Positions 1 to 6,927 of a stretch of DNA of 37,904 nt are shown in pieces. Source of the DNA: Mucilaginibacter sp. (GTDB lineage: Bacteria; Bacteroidota; Bacteroidia; Sphingobacteriales; Sphingobacteriaceae); contig JAQBOA010000067.1 of the NCBI GenBank assembly GCA_028288305.1, positions 1 to 37,904 of the forward strand, given 5' to 3'. The notes beneath the pieces were generated by a model. The model was not told the origin of the DNA, did no database searches, and worked only from the letters and a program-made list of their open reading frames with translations. The position numbers and the translations under genes are program-made. Every line of letters starts with the position of its first letter. Positions within the stretch are counted from its first letter, which is position 1.

Positions 1-157
1 CAAGTAATTTTACTATGCTGTGCGCGAGGGAAACCTGTTTTAGTTTCTTCTTACAAAGTTTCAATAGTACTTAAGCATACCGGCAAAGTCCCGGTAATGT
101 TGGATAAAATATGAGTAAAAACTGTATAGGAGGGTCCTGTTTTAAAACTTCTTTTAT
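1..157 (+). other. Non-coding left flank of the IS110 element; possible bridge-RNA region
   Basis: This is the stretch directly upstream of the IS110 transposase, cut by the window edge. It shows no plausible gene. A hairpin with arms TACCGG (78-83) and CCGGTA (91-96) around a 7-base loop is visible. IS110-family elements are known to transcribe a structured bridge RNA from a non-coding end, usually the 5' side in the IS110 subgroup; that RNA pairs with donor and target DNA. That this flank encodes such an RNA is inference from position plus one hairpin; the two guide loops were not identified and the left end of the element lies at or beyond base 1. Confidence 0.35.
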
Positions 158-1243
158 ATGTTAAAGTATTCAGTGGGCCTTGATATTTCGGCCGAAACAA
201 TTCATGCCTGCATCTCCGGAATAGATGCAGCACAAAAAGTAACAGTTAAATCAAGCTGTAAAATAGACAACACGCTTTCAGGGTTTAAACACTTAGATCA
301 ATGGGTAAGCAAGCATTACAAACAAAAGGAAATTCCTTTAGTAGTGAACATGGAAGCTACTGGGGTTTATTATGAGAACTGTGCGTTGTTCCTTTTCAAA
401 GAAGGCTATTCTGTTTCTGTACTACTGCCAAACAAAGCAAAGAAGTGGTTGCAATCCGAAGGGTTAAAGAGTAAAAACGACAAAATAGACGCCCAGGGGT
501 TATCGAAAATGGGAGCTGAAAAAGCACTGGAGTTATGGCAGCCAGCCGCCGAATATTATTACCAGTTACGCACACTGACCAGGCAGCAGCAAAGTTTGCA
601 GGAAATGAAAACGGCAGTTAATAACCAGTTGCATGCCGAGGAACATGGCATGTACAAAAACAAAATGGTTATTAAGCAGCTTAACCAGCAAATTAAACTG
701 ATGGACAAACAAATAGCAGATTTAGAAACAGCTATAGAAAAGCACATAGCTACAGACGAAGAGGTAGCCGGAAAGGTTAAAAACATCTGTGAAATCAAAG
801 GCTTGGGTATCCTGACTGTCGCCGTAATACTTGCAGAAACCAATGGCTTTACTTTGTTTAAAAATGCTCCGCAACTGGTAAGTTATGCCGGTTATGATGT
901 GATTGAGAATCAGTCAGGCGATCATAAAGGCAAAACAAAAATATCCAAAAAGGGGAACTCACGGATACGAAGAATATTATTTATGCCGGCCTTTAATATG
1001 GTAAAATATAGTCAAACGCCATTTGCTGATCTTTATAGCCGAACGTTTAAGAAACATGGATTAAAAATGAAAAGTTATGTAGCCATACAAAAGAAATTAT
1101 TAGTGCTCATTTATGCGCTTTGGAAAAAGAATGCGGCCTATGATATCAACTATAAAAACAAACATACCAGAGAATTGGAGCAGGCGCTTTCTCTCGGCTT
1201 GGCTTCGGCAGAAGCCAGTATAGATGGTCTTACCCTTAAATAA
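158..1243 (+). CDS. IS110-family transposase/recombinase
   Basis: A DEDD recombinase of 361 residues, full length for the family. The N-terminal RuvC-like domain shows D9 (GLDIS), E66 (MEATGVY), and D108 with D111 (KNDKIDAQ), matching the DEDD set. A coiled-coil-like middle (about 140-205) links to the C-terminal Tnp_2 domain with SG followed by ISKKGNSRIRRIL (about 253-274), the signature region that includes the family's serine. In characterised IS110 members this enzyme inserts and excises the element under guidance of a bridge RNA. The start ATG follows a weak purine stretch (ggaggg) about 20 bases upstream. The reading frame is intact, so the copy may be active. No terminal inverted repeats are visible, as expected for the family. 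Confidence 0.95.
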   Translation: MLKYSVGLDISAETIHACISGIDAAQKVTVKSSCKIDNTLSGFKHLDQWVSKHYKQKEIPLVVNMEATGVYYENCALFLFKEGYSVSVLLPNKAKKWLQSEGLKSKNDKIDAQGLSKMGAEKALELWQPAAEYYYQLRTLTRQQQSLQEMKTAVNNQLHAEEHGMYKNKMVIKQLNQQIKLMDKQIADLETAIEKHIATDEEVAGKVKNICEIKGLGILTVAVILAETNGFTLFKNAPQLVSYAGYDVIENQSGDHKGKTKISKKGNSRIRRILFMPAFNMVKYSQTPFADLYSRTFKKHGLKMKSYVAIQKKLLVLIYALWKKNAAYDINYKNKHTRELEQALSLGLASAEASIDGLTLK

Positions 1244-1247
1244 AAAT

Positions 1248-1268
1248 AGCCCAACCAAAAGCTGGGCT
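1248..1268 (+). terminator. Hairpin just after the IS110 transposase
   Basis: Perfect 6-bp arms AGCCCA (1248-1253) and TGGGCT (1263-1268) around a 9-base loop start four bases after the stop codon. There is no U-run behind it, so it is either a weak terminator or a structured part of the element's right end. Confidence 0.4.
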
Positions 1269-1497
1269 ACACAAGGTAAACATACCATCGAAATATCGCA
1301 GCATGCTTCCTCTCGGCTGATGCAAAGTTAAGAAGAATAGTTTTTTAATTTTATTTGTTTTTTATGATAGTACCTCACGCCAGATAGGGGGACGCTCATA
1401 ACGTTTTATGTTCAAGCTAGAATTAAATGGTATAATTCTAGATGGAGAGTTTTTAAGCTCTTTTTTCGTTATAGTTCTTTTAGCGGATTTTATTTCT

Positions 1498-2154
1498 CTA
1501 GCCCTGCTTTTGATAGATTAATACAAATTGCGACCCGAATAATCCCGGATAACGGCTTAGGCAGAATTGATCAATTTTTTTTGCAAGAAATGGAAATGAT
1601 TTTCTAAATATTCCTAAAGGAAAATTACCGACAGCAATTTTTTTCTCTAAAATCAAGTTGGGAGATAAATCAGCCAACATTTCTGAAGATTGCCAATCAA
1701 AAAAACGAAAATGTGTAATGTCCATTATCCCGCCATTAAGGCTATACTTGAACTTTCCTTTTAATATTTGTAATCGATATTTATAGTATAATAAGTTGGG
1801 TATGGCAATAATGAGCTTGCCTTTAATATCTAATTTTAATTGCATATTGGCTACGACCTCCCAAGGTTGATATAGGTGTTCTAATACATGGCTGGCTATC
1901 ACTACATCAAATTTCTTTTCTAAATCATTAAAGTTAAAAGAATTTAGGTCGGCCATAATAACAGTATCTATTTTGGACGTTGCTTCAATTTTTTCTTCTT
2001 CAGAATAAGTAATCCCATAAACAATTCTTTCTGGAGCTTGCTCTTTCAATGCTTTACCCAACTCACCGGTACCACAACCTATATCTAAAATACTTTTAGC
2101 AGTTAAAGGGGTGGCACTAAAAACCTCTGTATTAAAAGCACTATATTTAATCAT
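1498..2154 (-). CDS. Class I SAM-dependent methyltransferase
   Basis: A 218-residue protein with motif I ILDIGCGTGELGKAL at about residues 22-36 and the later VIASHVLEHL segment, typical of Methyltransf_11/23-type Rossmann methyltransferases. The substrate cannot be told from sequence; relatives of this size are common in O-antigen and capsule loci acting on sugars or lipids. The gene sits alone between an IS110 copy and transposase debris, so it may be a leftover of an accessory polysaccharide region. The chosen ATG leaves only about 20 residues before motif I, normal for these short enzymes. No promoter of the TTTG/TAnnTTTG type is evident upstream. Confidence 0.85.
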   Translation of the reverse strand: MIKYSAFNTEVFSATPLTAKSILDIGCGTGELGKALKEQAPERIVYGITYSEEEKIEATSKIDTVIMADLNSFNFNDLEKKFDVVIASHVLEHLYQPWEVVANMQLKLDIKGKLIIAIPNLLYYKYRLQILKGKFKYSLNGGIMDITHFRFFDWQSSEMLADLSPNLILEKKIAVGNFPLGIFRKSFPFLAKKIDQFCLSRYPGLFGSQFVLIYQKQG

Positions 2155-2717
2155 AATTATTTCCTAAAGTAGTCACCATTGCTAGAACAAAATATTAAAT
2201 TTTTAACTAATAAAATTTAATAATCGGTTGATTTGAAAAAGCACGCTATTGAAAAATTGAAGATGTAAATGTCAGTTAGAATGTAATTTTTTGGATATGC
2301 TTAAAGAGTATTTAGAAACCATCGAACTATGTAAAAGAAATCATAGATATCCATAACAAGCCATTGTTAGATGAAGCGTTATCTATCCGGGATCCCCTGT
2401 TTTTTGCTGTTAAATATACAAATAAGTCATTTATAAATCAATCCACTAATTTCACAATATCTTCTATCATCATAACATCCTTGTTTAATCCTGCTGATGG
2501 ATTTAATTATTGAAAAATTGAGGGAAGTAATTTTTAGCCCGGAACTGGCTGTGAAATTTTGTGCCGGGGCTGACCAAAAAGGGTGAATAACGATTTTGGT
2601 CAGCCTTTTATATTTTCGGTTTGATCTCAAATGATTTTTGTTGAGGAGGTTGATTTTTAAGCCGGGTATTTCTGAACAGAAAGGAATAGGTTGCAAATAA
2701 GCCCTATGCGGCTCTTT
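2155..2717. other. Gene-poor region between methyltransferase and transposase debris
   Basis: No convincing gene. The 14-base word attgaaaaattgaa/g occurs twice (about 2249 and 2508). On the plus strand, frame 2316-2513 is open without a start codon (ends TGA 2511-2513) and reads like a possible gene remnant (KEIIDIHNKPLLDEALSIRD), unassigned. A minus-strand open frame at 2427-2696 overlaps a strong hairpin and looks spurious. The region seems to be decayed mobile-element sequence. Confidence 0.4.
2568..2605 (+). terminator. 12-bp perfect inverted repeat, terminator-like
   Basis: GGCTGACCAAAA (2568-2579) and TTTTGGTCAGCC (2594-2605) are exact reverse complements around a 14-base loop, followed on the plus strand by TTTTATATTTT. 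It could be a rho-independent terminator or a structured end of a lost insertion sequence. No intact gene reads into it. Confidence 0.5.
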
Positions 2718-2858
2718 TTACTTGTTTGATTTGAAGCTTTCTGAGGTTATGCCCAACCTGGCGCGAGTCGCCATTAGTCCTGTTTGATTATCTTTACAAA
2801 GATATGAATACGCCACCTCTTTTTCCAACGCTGCATATTCGCGCGCAATGTCATTAAG
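2718..2858 (-). pseudogene. Orphan C-terminal gene fragment, family unknown
   Basis: A minus-strand frame open from 2858 to a TAA at 2718-2720, about 46 codons, reads as a coherent helical, charged sequence (AREYAALEKEVAYSYLCKDN, then LMATRARLGITSESFKSNK). It has no ATG near its beginning and is preceded by an in-frame stop and AT-rich DNA, so it looks like the 3' end of a deleted gene. I do not recognise the family. The location next to a truncated transposase suggests loss by rearrangement. Confidence 0.35.
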
Positions 2859-2922
2859 TTAAGTAATTAAATATTTGATAATCAATTGTTTAACTTACTT
2901 TATTGCAATATTTATTGTATAT

Positions 2923-3867
2923 TTAATTCATAACCAAATAGTTAATGTATAAAAAAGGCCTCATTTTTAATCGTAACCACTCTGCCAGTTCTTTTTTATC
3001 TTTTGTTGCGTCCTGCTGTAATTCTTTCACCCAAACACAGTTAACCGGTTTAGTAACGCTTTTAATATTAAGTTGACCATGGCTGATAGTACATGTTGCC
3101 AGATAGGTCTTTCCCTGGCCGTTTGTTAATTGCCGCTGAATGGTTTCGTCTGTATACAGTGAAGGCATACAAGTAAACAGTTTCTCTGATAATACCTTGG
3201 TAAGTATCCTGTTTTGCGCTGCCCGGATAACAAAGTATTGCCGATCAAGGCTATTGGCCGCATTGATGATTCCAGCAACATTCGCCTCCCAATCCATCAA
3301 GTGGATCAGCGGCCTCCCCGTTTGCCCGCTAAATTCAGCTCCCGTTTTAAGCGCCTCTATCCACTTTTTTGTTTCTTTATCTTCCGTTGGCCTGGCTTGT
3401 TTATAGCTTTCACGTTCACGGTGAATAACCTGCTGATGCAATAAGCCCAATGGCATAAAGACATCATTAAGCAACAGGCCATGATGCAAAATCAAACCGT
3501 TTGACCGTTCTGTTTGTGTATAACCCAAGTCCAGCACTTTGCGGGTATGGAAGCTAGTTAGCATTGTATCCTGTACTAATATCCATGGTTCAAGCTTTTC
3601 CAGCTCTGTTGAGTATTGAATTAATCCGGATTGATAACCCGAAATAAAGGTTGAATGGCTAAACGATTTATTATTGATCAGACGATAAAATCCCTTTAAC
3701 TGATGCTGATCTTTAAACAAAGTCGGAAAACTCAACGAAACATTGGATGAATGTAGTACGGAAATCACCTGCTGATAACGGCTTTTTCTGTCTAAATGGT
3801 TAAACTGAATCCCCTGCATCTGTAAAGTTATACATCTTGATTCTTCAAATATCCGCATTAGGGACAC
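2923..3867 (-). pseudogene. Truncated Tn5/IS4-type transposase
   Basis: The 314-residue frame carries Tn5-like landmarks in order: a YRLINNKSFSHSTF segment (about 73-86), the first catalytic Asp in VQDTML, and the second in MDWEAN (the family's DREAD box). Tn5-type enzymes are about 450-480 residues, and the third catalytic residue, Glu of the YREK region, lies in the missing C-terminal third. The last dozen residues after ELAEWLRL do not resemble the family and come from AT-rich flanking sequence, so the gene appears broken by a deletion or insertion. Terminal inverted repeats were not found. It is probably inactive. Confidence 0.8.
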
Positions 3868-3980
3868 TAATATAACTTTTTTATTTTATGGGTAAACTTA
3901 AACCCCGAGGAAGGAATCGCATAAGCCACCGCTTTTTTGTCTGAACTCGATTAAACGAAACAGCTTGATTCCGCGCCAAA

Positions 3981-4033
3981 AACCACTCACTAAATCAACC
4001 TAATCCAACCCAATCAACTAATCCAAAAAACCA
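3981..4033 (+). repeat. Intergenic repeat family F1, single arm, before the rplM promoter
   Basis: A degenerate tandem array of AATCAACC/AATCCAACC-like words begins with AACCACTCACT. The same lead word and units recur, in both orientations, at 26573-26680, 30511-30687 and 31951-32071. This copy ends exactly at the -33 TTTG box of the rplM promoter. Only one arm is present here. Confidence 0.6.
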
Positions 4034-4064
4034 TTTGACAATTAAACAAATAACCCTATCTTTG
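4034..4064 (+). promoter_or_regulatory. Bacteroidota-type promoter of the rplM operon
   Basis: TTTG (4034-4037), a 19-base spacer, then TATCTTTG (4057-4064) match the Bacteroidota primary sigma consensus TTTG-N19-TAnnTTTG exactly. Transcription should begin near 4070, leaving a leader of about 45-50 bases before the rplM start. Confidence 0.85.
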
Positions 4065-4117
4065 CAGTCCCGAAAATGCGGGTAAAATAAACGTTTAATA
4101 AATTTAATAAAAAGCAA

Positions 4118-4555
4118 GTGAATACGTTAAGTTACAAAACTGTCTCGGCCAACAAAAAAACCGTCAACAAACAATGGGTTGTTATTGACGCTAATGGCGA
4201 GATTTTGGGGCGCTTGTCCACAAAGATCGCAATGATCATCCGTGGAAAAACCAAGCCTGATTTCACCCCAAACGTAGACTGTGGTGATAATGTAATAGTT
4301 ATCAATGCAGACAAGGTAAAACTGACCGGAAACAAATTCAGCGAAAAGCAGTATGTTTCTTATACCGGTTATCCGGGTGGTCAGCGTTTCATTTCTCCTA
4401 AGGAGTTAATGGCAAAGCATCCTACACGCGTAATTGAAAAAGCGGTGCGTGGTATGTTACCTAAAAGTCGTTTGGGCAAAGCATTGTTTGGCAATTTGCA
4501 TGTTTATGCAGGCGCCGAGCATCCTCATGCAGCACAAAACCCTACAACCATTTAA
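4118..4555 (+). CDS. rplM: 50S ribosomal protein L13
   Basis: The 145-residue protein is full length for bacterial L13. It shows the family pattern WVVIDANGEILGRLSTKIA near the N-terminus, GDNVIVINADKVKLTGNK, and the C-terminal AVRGMLPKSRLGKALFGNLHVY with AGAEHPHAAQNP. It is an early-assembly large-subunit protein. The start used is GTG at 4118, in an AT-rich leader with no clear Shine-Dalgarno, which is common in this phylum. It is the first gene of the rplM-rpsI-rpsB-tsf block under the consensus promoter at 4034-4064. Confidence 0.97.
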   Translation: MNTLSYKTVSANKKTVNKQWVVIDANGEILGRLSTKIAMIIRGKTKPDFTPNVDCGDNVIVINADKVKLTGNKFSEKQYVSYTGYPGGQRFISPKELMAKHPTRVIEKAVRGMLPKSRLGKALFGNLHVYAGAEHPHAAQNPTTI

Positions 4556-4578
4556 CTTTAATTTAAAGGAGAAAAGAA

Positions 4579-4965
4579 ATGCCAACAACTAACACTTCGG
4601 GCAGAAGAAAAACCGCTGTTGCACGCATCTACCTGGTAGATGGCAGCGGCGCAATTACCGTAAACGGTAAAGATTACAAAGAGTACTTCCCTACATTGCC
4701 ATTACAATACATCGTTATGCAAAGCACCGAAGTTTCCGGCTCAACCGGAAAATTTGATGTTAAGGTAAACGTTGCTGGCGGTGGTGTAAAAGGACAGGCG
4801 GAAGCCGTTCGTTTAGCTATCGCGAAAGCTATTGTTGAACTTGATGCTGAAAAGAAACCGGCACTGCGCGCTAAAGGTATTATGACCCGCGACGACCGTA
4901 TGGTTGAGCGTAAAAAACCAGGACGCAAGAAAGCACGCAAGAGATTCCAATTCAGTAAACGTTAA
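4579..4965 (+). CDS. rpsI: 30S ribosomal protein S9
   Basis: S9, 128 residues, begins 23 bases after rplM with AAAGGAG before the ATG. It carries the family core GRRKTAVARIYLVDGSGAI, the GGGVKGQAEAVRLAIAKA segment, and the basic tail ending KKARKRFQFSKR, whose last residues reach the ribosomal P-site tRNA in known structures. It is co-transcribed with rplM, the usual bacterial pairing. Confidence 0.98.
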   Translation: MPTTNTSGRRKTAVARIYLVDGSGAITVNGKDYKEYFPTLPLQYIVMQSTEVSGSTGKFDVKVNVAGGGVKGQAEAVRLAIAKAIVELDAEKKPALRAKGIMTRDDRMVERKKPGRKKARKRFQFSKR

Positions 4966-4983
4966 TCAAAGGAGGACAACAAA

Positions 4984-5847
4984 ATGGCAAGAACAACATA
5001 TGAAGACTTACTGGACGCAGGTGTACACTTTGGTCACCTTACCCGCAAATGGGATCCTAAAATGTCACAATACATTTTTATGGAGCGTAACGGTATCCAC
5101 ATTATCGATTTAAATAAAACCTTAACAAAAGTTGAAGAAGCTGCTTCAGCTATAAAACAAATTGTAAAATCAGGACGTAAGGTATTATTTGTCGCTACTA
5201 AAAAGCAGGCAAAAGATATTGTTGCTGATTACGCAAAGACTGTTAATATGCCTTACATAACCGAACGCTGGTTAGGTGGTATGTTAACCAACTTTGCTAC
5301 TGTACGCAAGTCGATCAAAAAGATGTCGAACATCGATAAATTGACTAAAGACGGTACTTACGCCAATCTTTCGAAAAAAGAAAGACTGATGATACAGCGT
5401 GAGCGTATTAAACTGGAAACATTATTAGGCGGTATTGCTGACCTTAACCGTTTACCGGCTGCACTTTTTCTGATAGATGTTAAAAAGGAACACATCGCAG
5501 TTTCGGAAGCGTTAAAGTTGAACATCCCAACCTTTGCAATGGTTGATACCAACTCTGATCCTTCAAATATCGATTTCCCTATCCCTTCAAATGATGATGC
5601 TACTAAATCAATTTCATTGATCACCAGCATTATTATTCAAGCCATAGTTGAAGGTTTGGAAGAGCGCAAACGCGAGAAAGAAGACGAAGCTGAAAAAGAA
5701 GCAGCAGTGGCTAAAGCTAAAGCTGACGCTCCTGATGCAGTAGTTGACCGTGCACCCCACGAAGGTGGCAAAAGAAACCGCAAAGTAGCTGTAGAAGCTG
5801 ATGCCGCGGTTGTTGAAACTCCTGCAGCTGAGAAAACAGAAGAATAA
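4984..5847 (+). CDS. rpsB: 30S ribosomal protein S2
   Basis: S2, 287 residues. The core (about 1-230) shows LLDAGVHFGHLTRKWDPKM, the helical KVEEAASAIKQIVKSG region and LFLIDVKKEHIAVSEALKL. After residue 230 comes an Ala/Glu/Lys-rich, probably disordered tail, longer than in E. coli S2 (241 residues) but usual for Bacteroidota. A good ribosome site, AAAGGAGG, precedes the ATG, 18 bases after rpsI. The repeat block 5846-5931 starts at its stop codon and separates it from tsf. Confidence 0.98.
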   Translation: MARTTYEDLLDAGVHFGHLTRKWDPKMSQYIFMERNGIHIIDLNKTLTKVEEAASAIKQIVKSGRKVLFVATKKQAKDIVADYAKTVNMPYITERWLGGMLTNFATVRKSIKKMSNIDKLTKDGTYANLSKKERLMIQRERIKLETLLGGIADLNRLPAALFLIDVKKEHIAVSEALKLNIPTFAMVDTNSDPSNIDFPIPSNDDATKSISLITSIIIQAIVEGLEERKREKEDEAEKEAAVAKAKADAPDAVVDRAPHEGGKRNRKVAVEADAAVVETPAAEKTEE

Positions 5848-5931
5848 CCCACCGGCCCCTAAAGGGGAGTTGGAAGGGTTTGTAAATAATAAAATATTAA
5901 TTAAAAATTCCCCCTTTAGGGGGTTAGGGGG
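5846..5931 (+). repeat. GC-rich palindromic repeat pair between rpsB and tsf
   Basis: Two related hairpins face each other across an AT-rich spacer: CCCCT-AA-AGGGG (5856-5867) followed by gagttggaagggttt, and CCCCCT-TT-AGGGGG (5910-5923) followed by gttaggggg. The right one ends 12 bases before the tsf ATG. The frame through the block is open and in phase with tsf, so a spurious 45-residue N-terminal extension (with NPPAPKGELEG) can be translated from it. The block could tune tsf relative to rpsB by RNA folding; that is inference. Confidence 0.7.
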
Positions 5932-5935
5932 CTAT

Positions 5936-6787
5936 ATGTCTACAATAACAATATCTGCAGCTGACGTAAATAAATTGCGTATGCAAACAGGCGCAGGCAT
6001 GATGGATTGCAAAAAAGCTTTAACAGAAACCAACGGTGACTTTGAGGCAGCAATTGATTATTTAAGAAAAAAAGGTGCTAAAGTGGCTGCAAGCCGCCAG
6101 GACCGTGAATCTAATGAAGGTGTGGTTATTTCCCGTGCTTCTGCAGATGGTAAATTTGGTGTGATCATCGAATTAAACTGCGAAACTGATTTTGTGGCTA
6201 AGAATGCTGAATTTGTTGCTTTTGCTAATCAGATTGCTAATATCGCTGTTGAAAACAAACCGACTAACATTGAGGCGTTAAGTGACCTTGAATTTGACGT
6301 TGATAACAAACGTTTAAAAATTGGCGATGCAATTATCGAGAAAACCGGTAAAATCGGCGAAAAGATTGGTATCTCTAAATATGAAGTGGTTGAAGGCGAA
6401 AAAGTGATAGCCTACATACATGGTAACTTCCGCTTAGGTGTTTTGGTTGCTTTAAATAAAAACATAGCAGGTGCTGATGAAGCCGGAAAAGACGTAGCAA
6501 TGCAAATTGCTGCAATGAACCCTGTTGCTATTGATAAAGATGGTGTTGATGCCACAACTATTGAACGCGAGCTGGAAATTGCCAAAGAACAAATACGTGC
6601 CGAAGGAAAACCTGAAGAAATGGTTGAAAAAATTTCTGTAGGTAAACTGAATAAGTTTTATAAAGACTCCACCTTATTAAATCAGGAGTTTGTAAAGGAT
6701 CCTTCAAAAAACGTTGCACAGTTTTTGAGCACCATTGAAAAAGGGTTAACAGTAACCGCCTTTAAGCGGGTAGCTTTAGGAGCTTAA
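5936..6787 (+). CDS. tsf: Elongation factor Ts
   Basis: EF-Ts, the nucleotide exchange factor for EF-Tu, 283 residues from the chosen ATG at 5936. The N-terminal UBA-like domain shows VNKLRMQTGAGMMDCKKAL, followed by the ELNCETDFVAKN motif that contacts EF-Tu, the core subdomains, and a C-terminal SVGKLNKFYKDSTLLNQEFV segment. An upstream in-frame start at 5801 exists, but it reads through the palindromic repeat and overlaps rpsB, so it is rejected. Transcription ends at the strong terminator 6795-6828. Confidence 0.97.
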   Translation: MSTITISAADVNKLRMQTGAGMMDCKKALTETNGDFEAAIDYLRKKGAKVAASRQDRESNEGVVISRASADGKFGVIIELNCETDFVAKNAEFVAFANQIANIAVENKPTNIEALSDLEFDVDNKRLKIGDAIIEKTGKIGEKIGISKYEVVEGEKVIAYIHGNFRLGVLVALNKNIAGADEAGKDVAMQIAAMNPVAIDKDGVDATTIERELEIAKEQIRAEGKPEEMVEKISVGKLNKFYKDSTLLNQEFVKDPSKNVAQFLSTIEKGLTVTAFKRVALGA

Positions 6788-6794
6788 AATATTT

Positions 6795-6828
6795 AATCCC
6801 CTTCGATTTATCGAAGGGGATTTTTTTT
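6795..6828 (+). terminator. Rho-independent terminator of the ribosomal block
   Basis: A perfect 12-bp stem, AATCCCCTTCGA (6795-6806) with TCGAAGGGGATT (6811-6822), a TTTA loop, and a T-run through 6828. It begins seven bases after the tsf stop. Confidence 0.93.
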
Positions 6829-6914
6829 GCCTCACCTAAATCCTCTCCAAAGGAGAGGACTTGAATTTCGCTCTTTTTTAAAGTCCTCTCCTTTGGAGAG
6901 GATTTAGGTGAGGC
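6829..6914. repeat. 34-bp perfect inverted repeat between tsf and nagA
   Basis: Arms 6829-6862 and 6881-6914 are exact reverse complements across an 18-base spacer. Each arm starts GCCTCACCTAAAT and holds its own small palindrome CCTCTCC-AAA-GGAGAGG. Size, perfection and nested palindromes suggest a mobile intergenic element of the same class as 5846-5931 and 13119-13180. The right arm contains the -33 box of the nagA promoter. Confidence 0.9.
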
Positions 6915-6922
6915 TAACTTTG
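6892..6922 (+). promoter_or_regulatory. nagA promoter, -33 box inside the inverted repeat
   Basis: TTTG (6892-6895), 19 bases, and TAACTTTG (6915-6922) match the Bacteroidota consensus exactly. The -33 box is part of the repeat arm; the -7 box starts one base after the arm ends. Initiation a few bases downstream would fall at or next to the nagA ATG (6928), so the transcript would be leaderless or nearly so. Confidence 0.75.
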
Positions 6923-6927
6923 TTATT

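Noticed and set aside
2316..2513. Start-less 65-codon frame on the plus strand
   Set aside because: It reads like a possible gene remnant, but without a start or known motif I could not support it as a feature of its own.
2427..2696. 89-residue open frame on the minus strand
   Set aside because: It runs through a 12-bp perfect hairpin, has no recognisable domain or good start context, and has the composition of non-coding sequence.
5801..5935. Upstream start for tsf giving a 328-residue protein
   Set aside because: The extra part overlaps rpsB and is translated from the palindromic repeat; EF-Ts proteins start at the VNKLRMQTGAGMMDCKKAL region, which fits the ATG at 5936.
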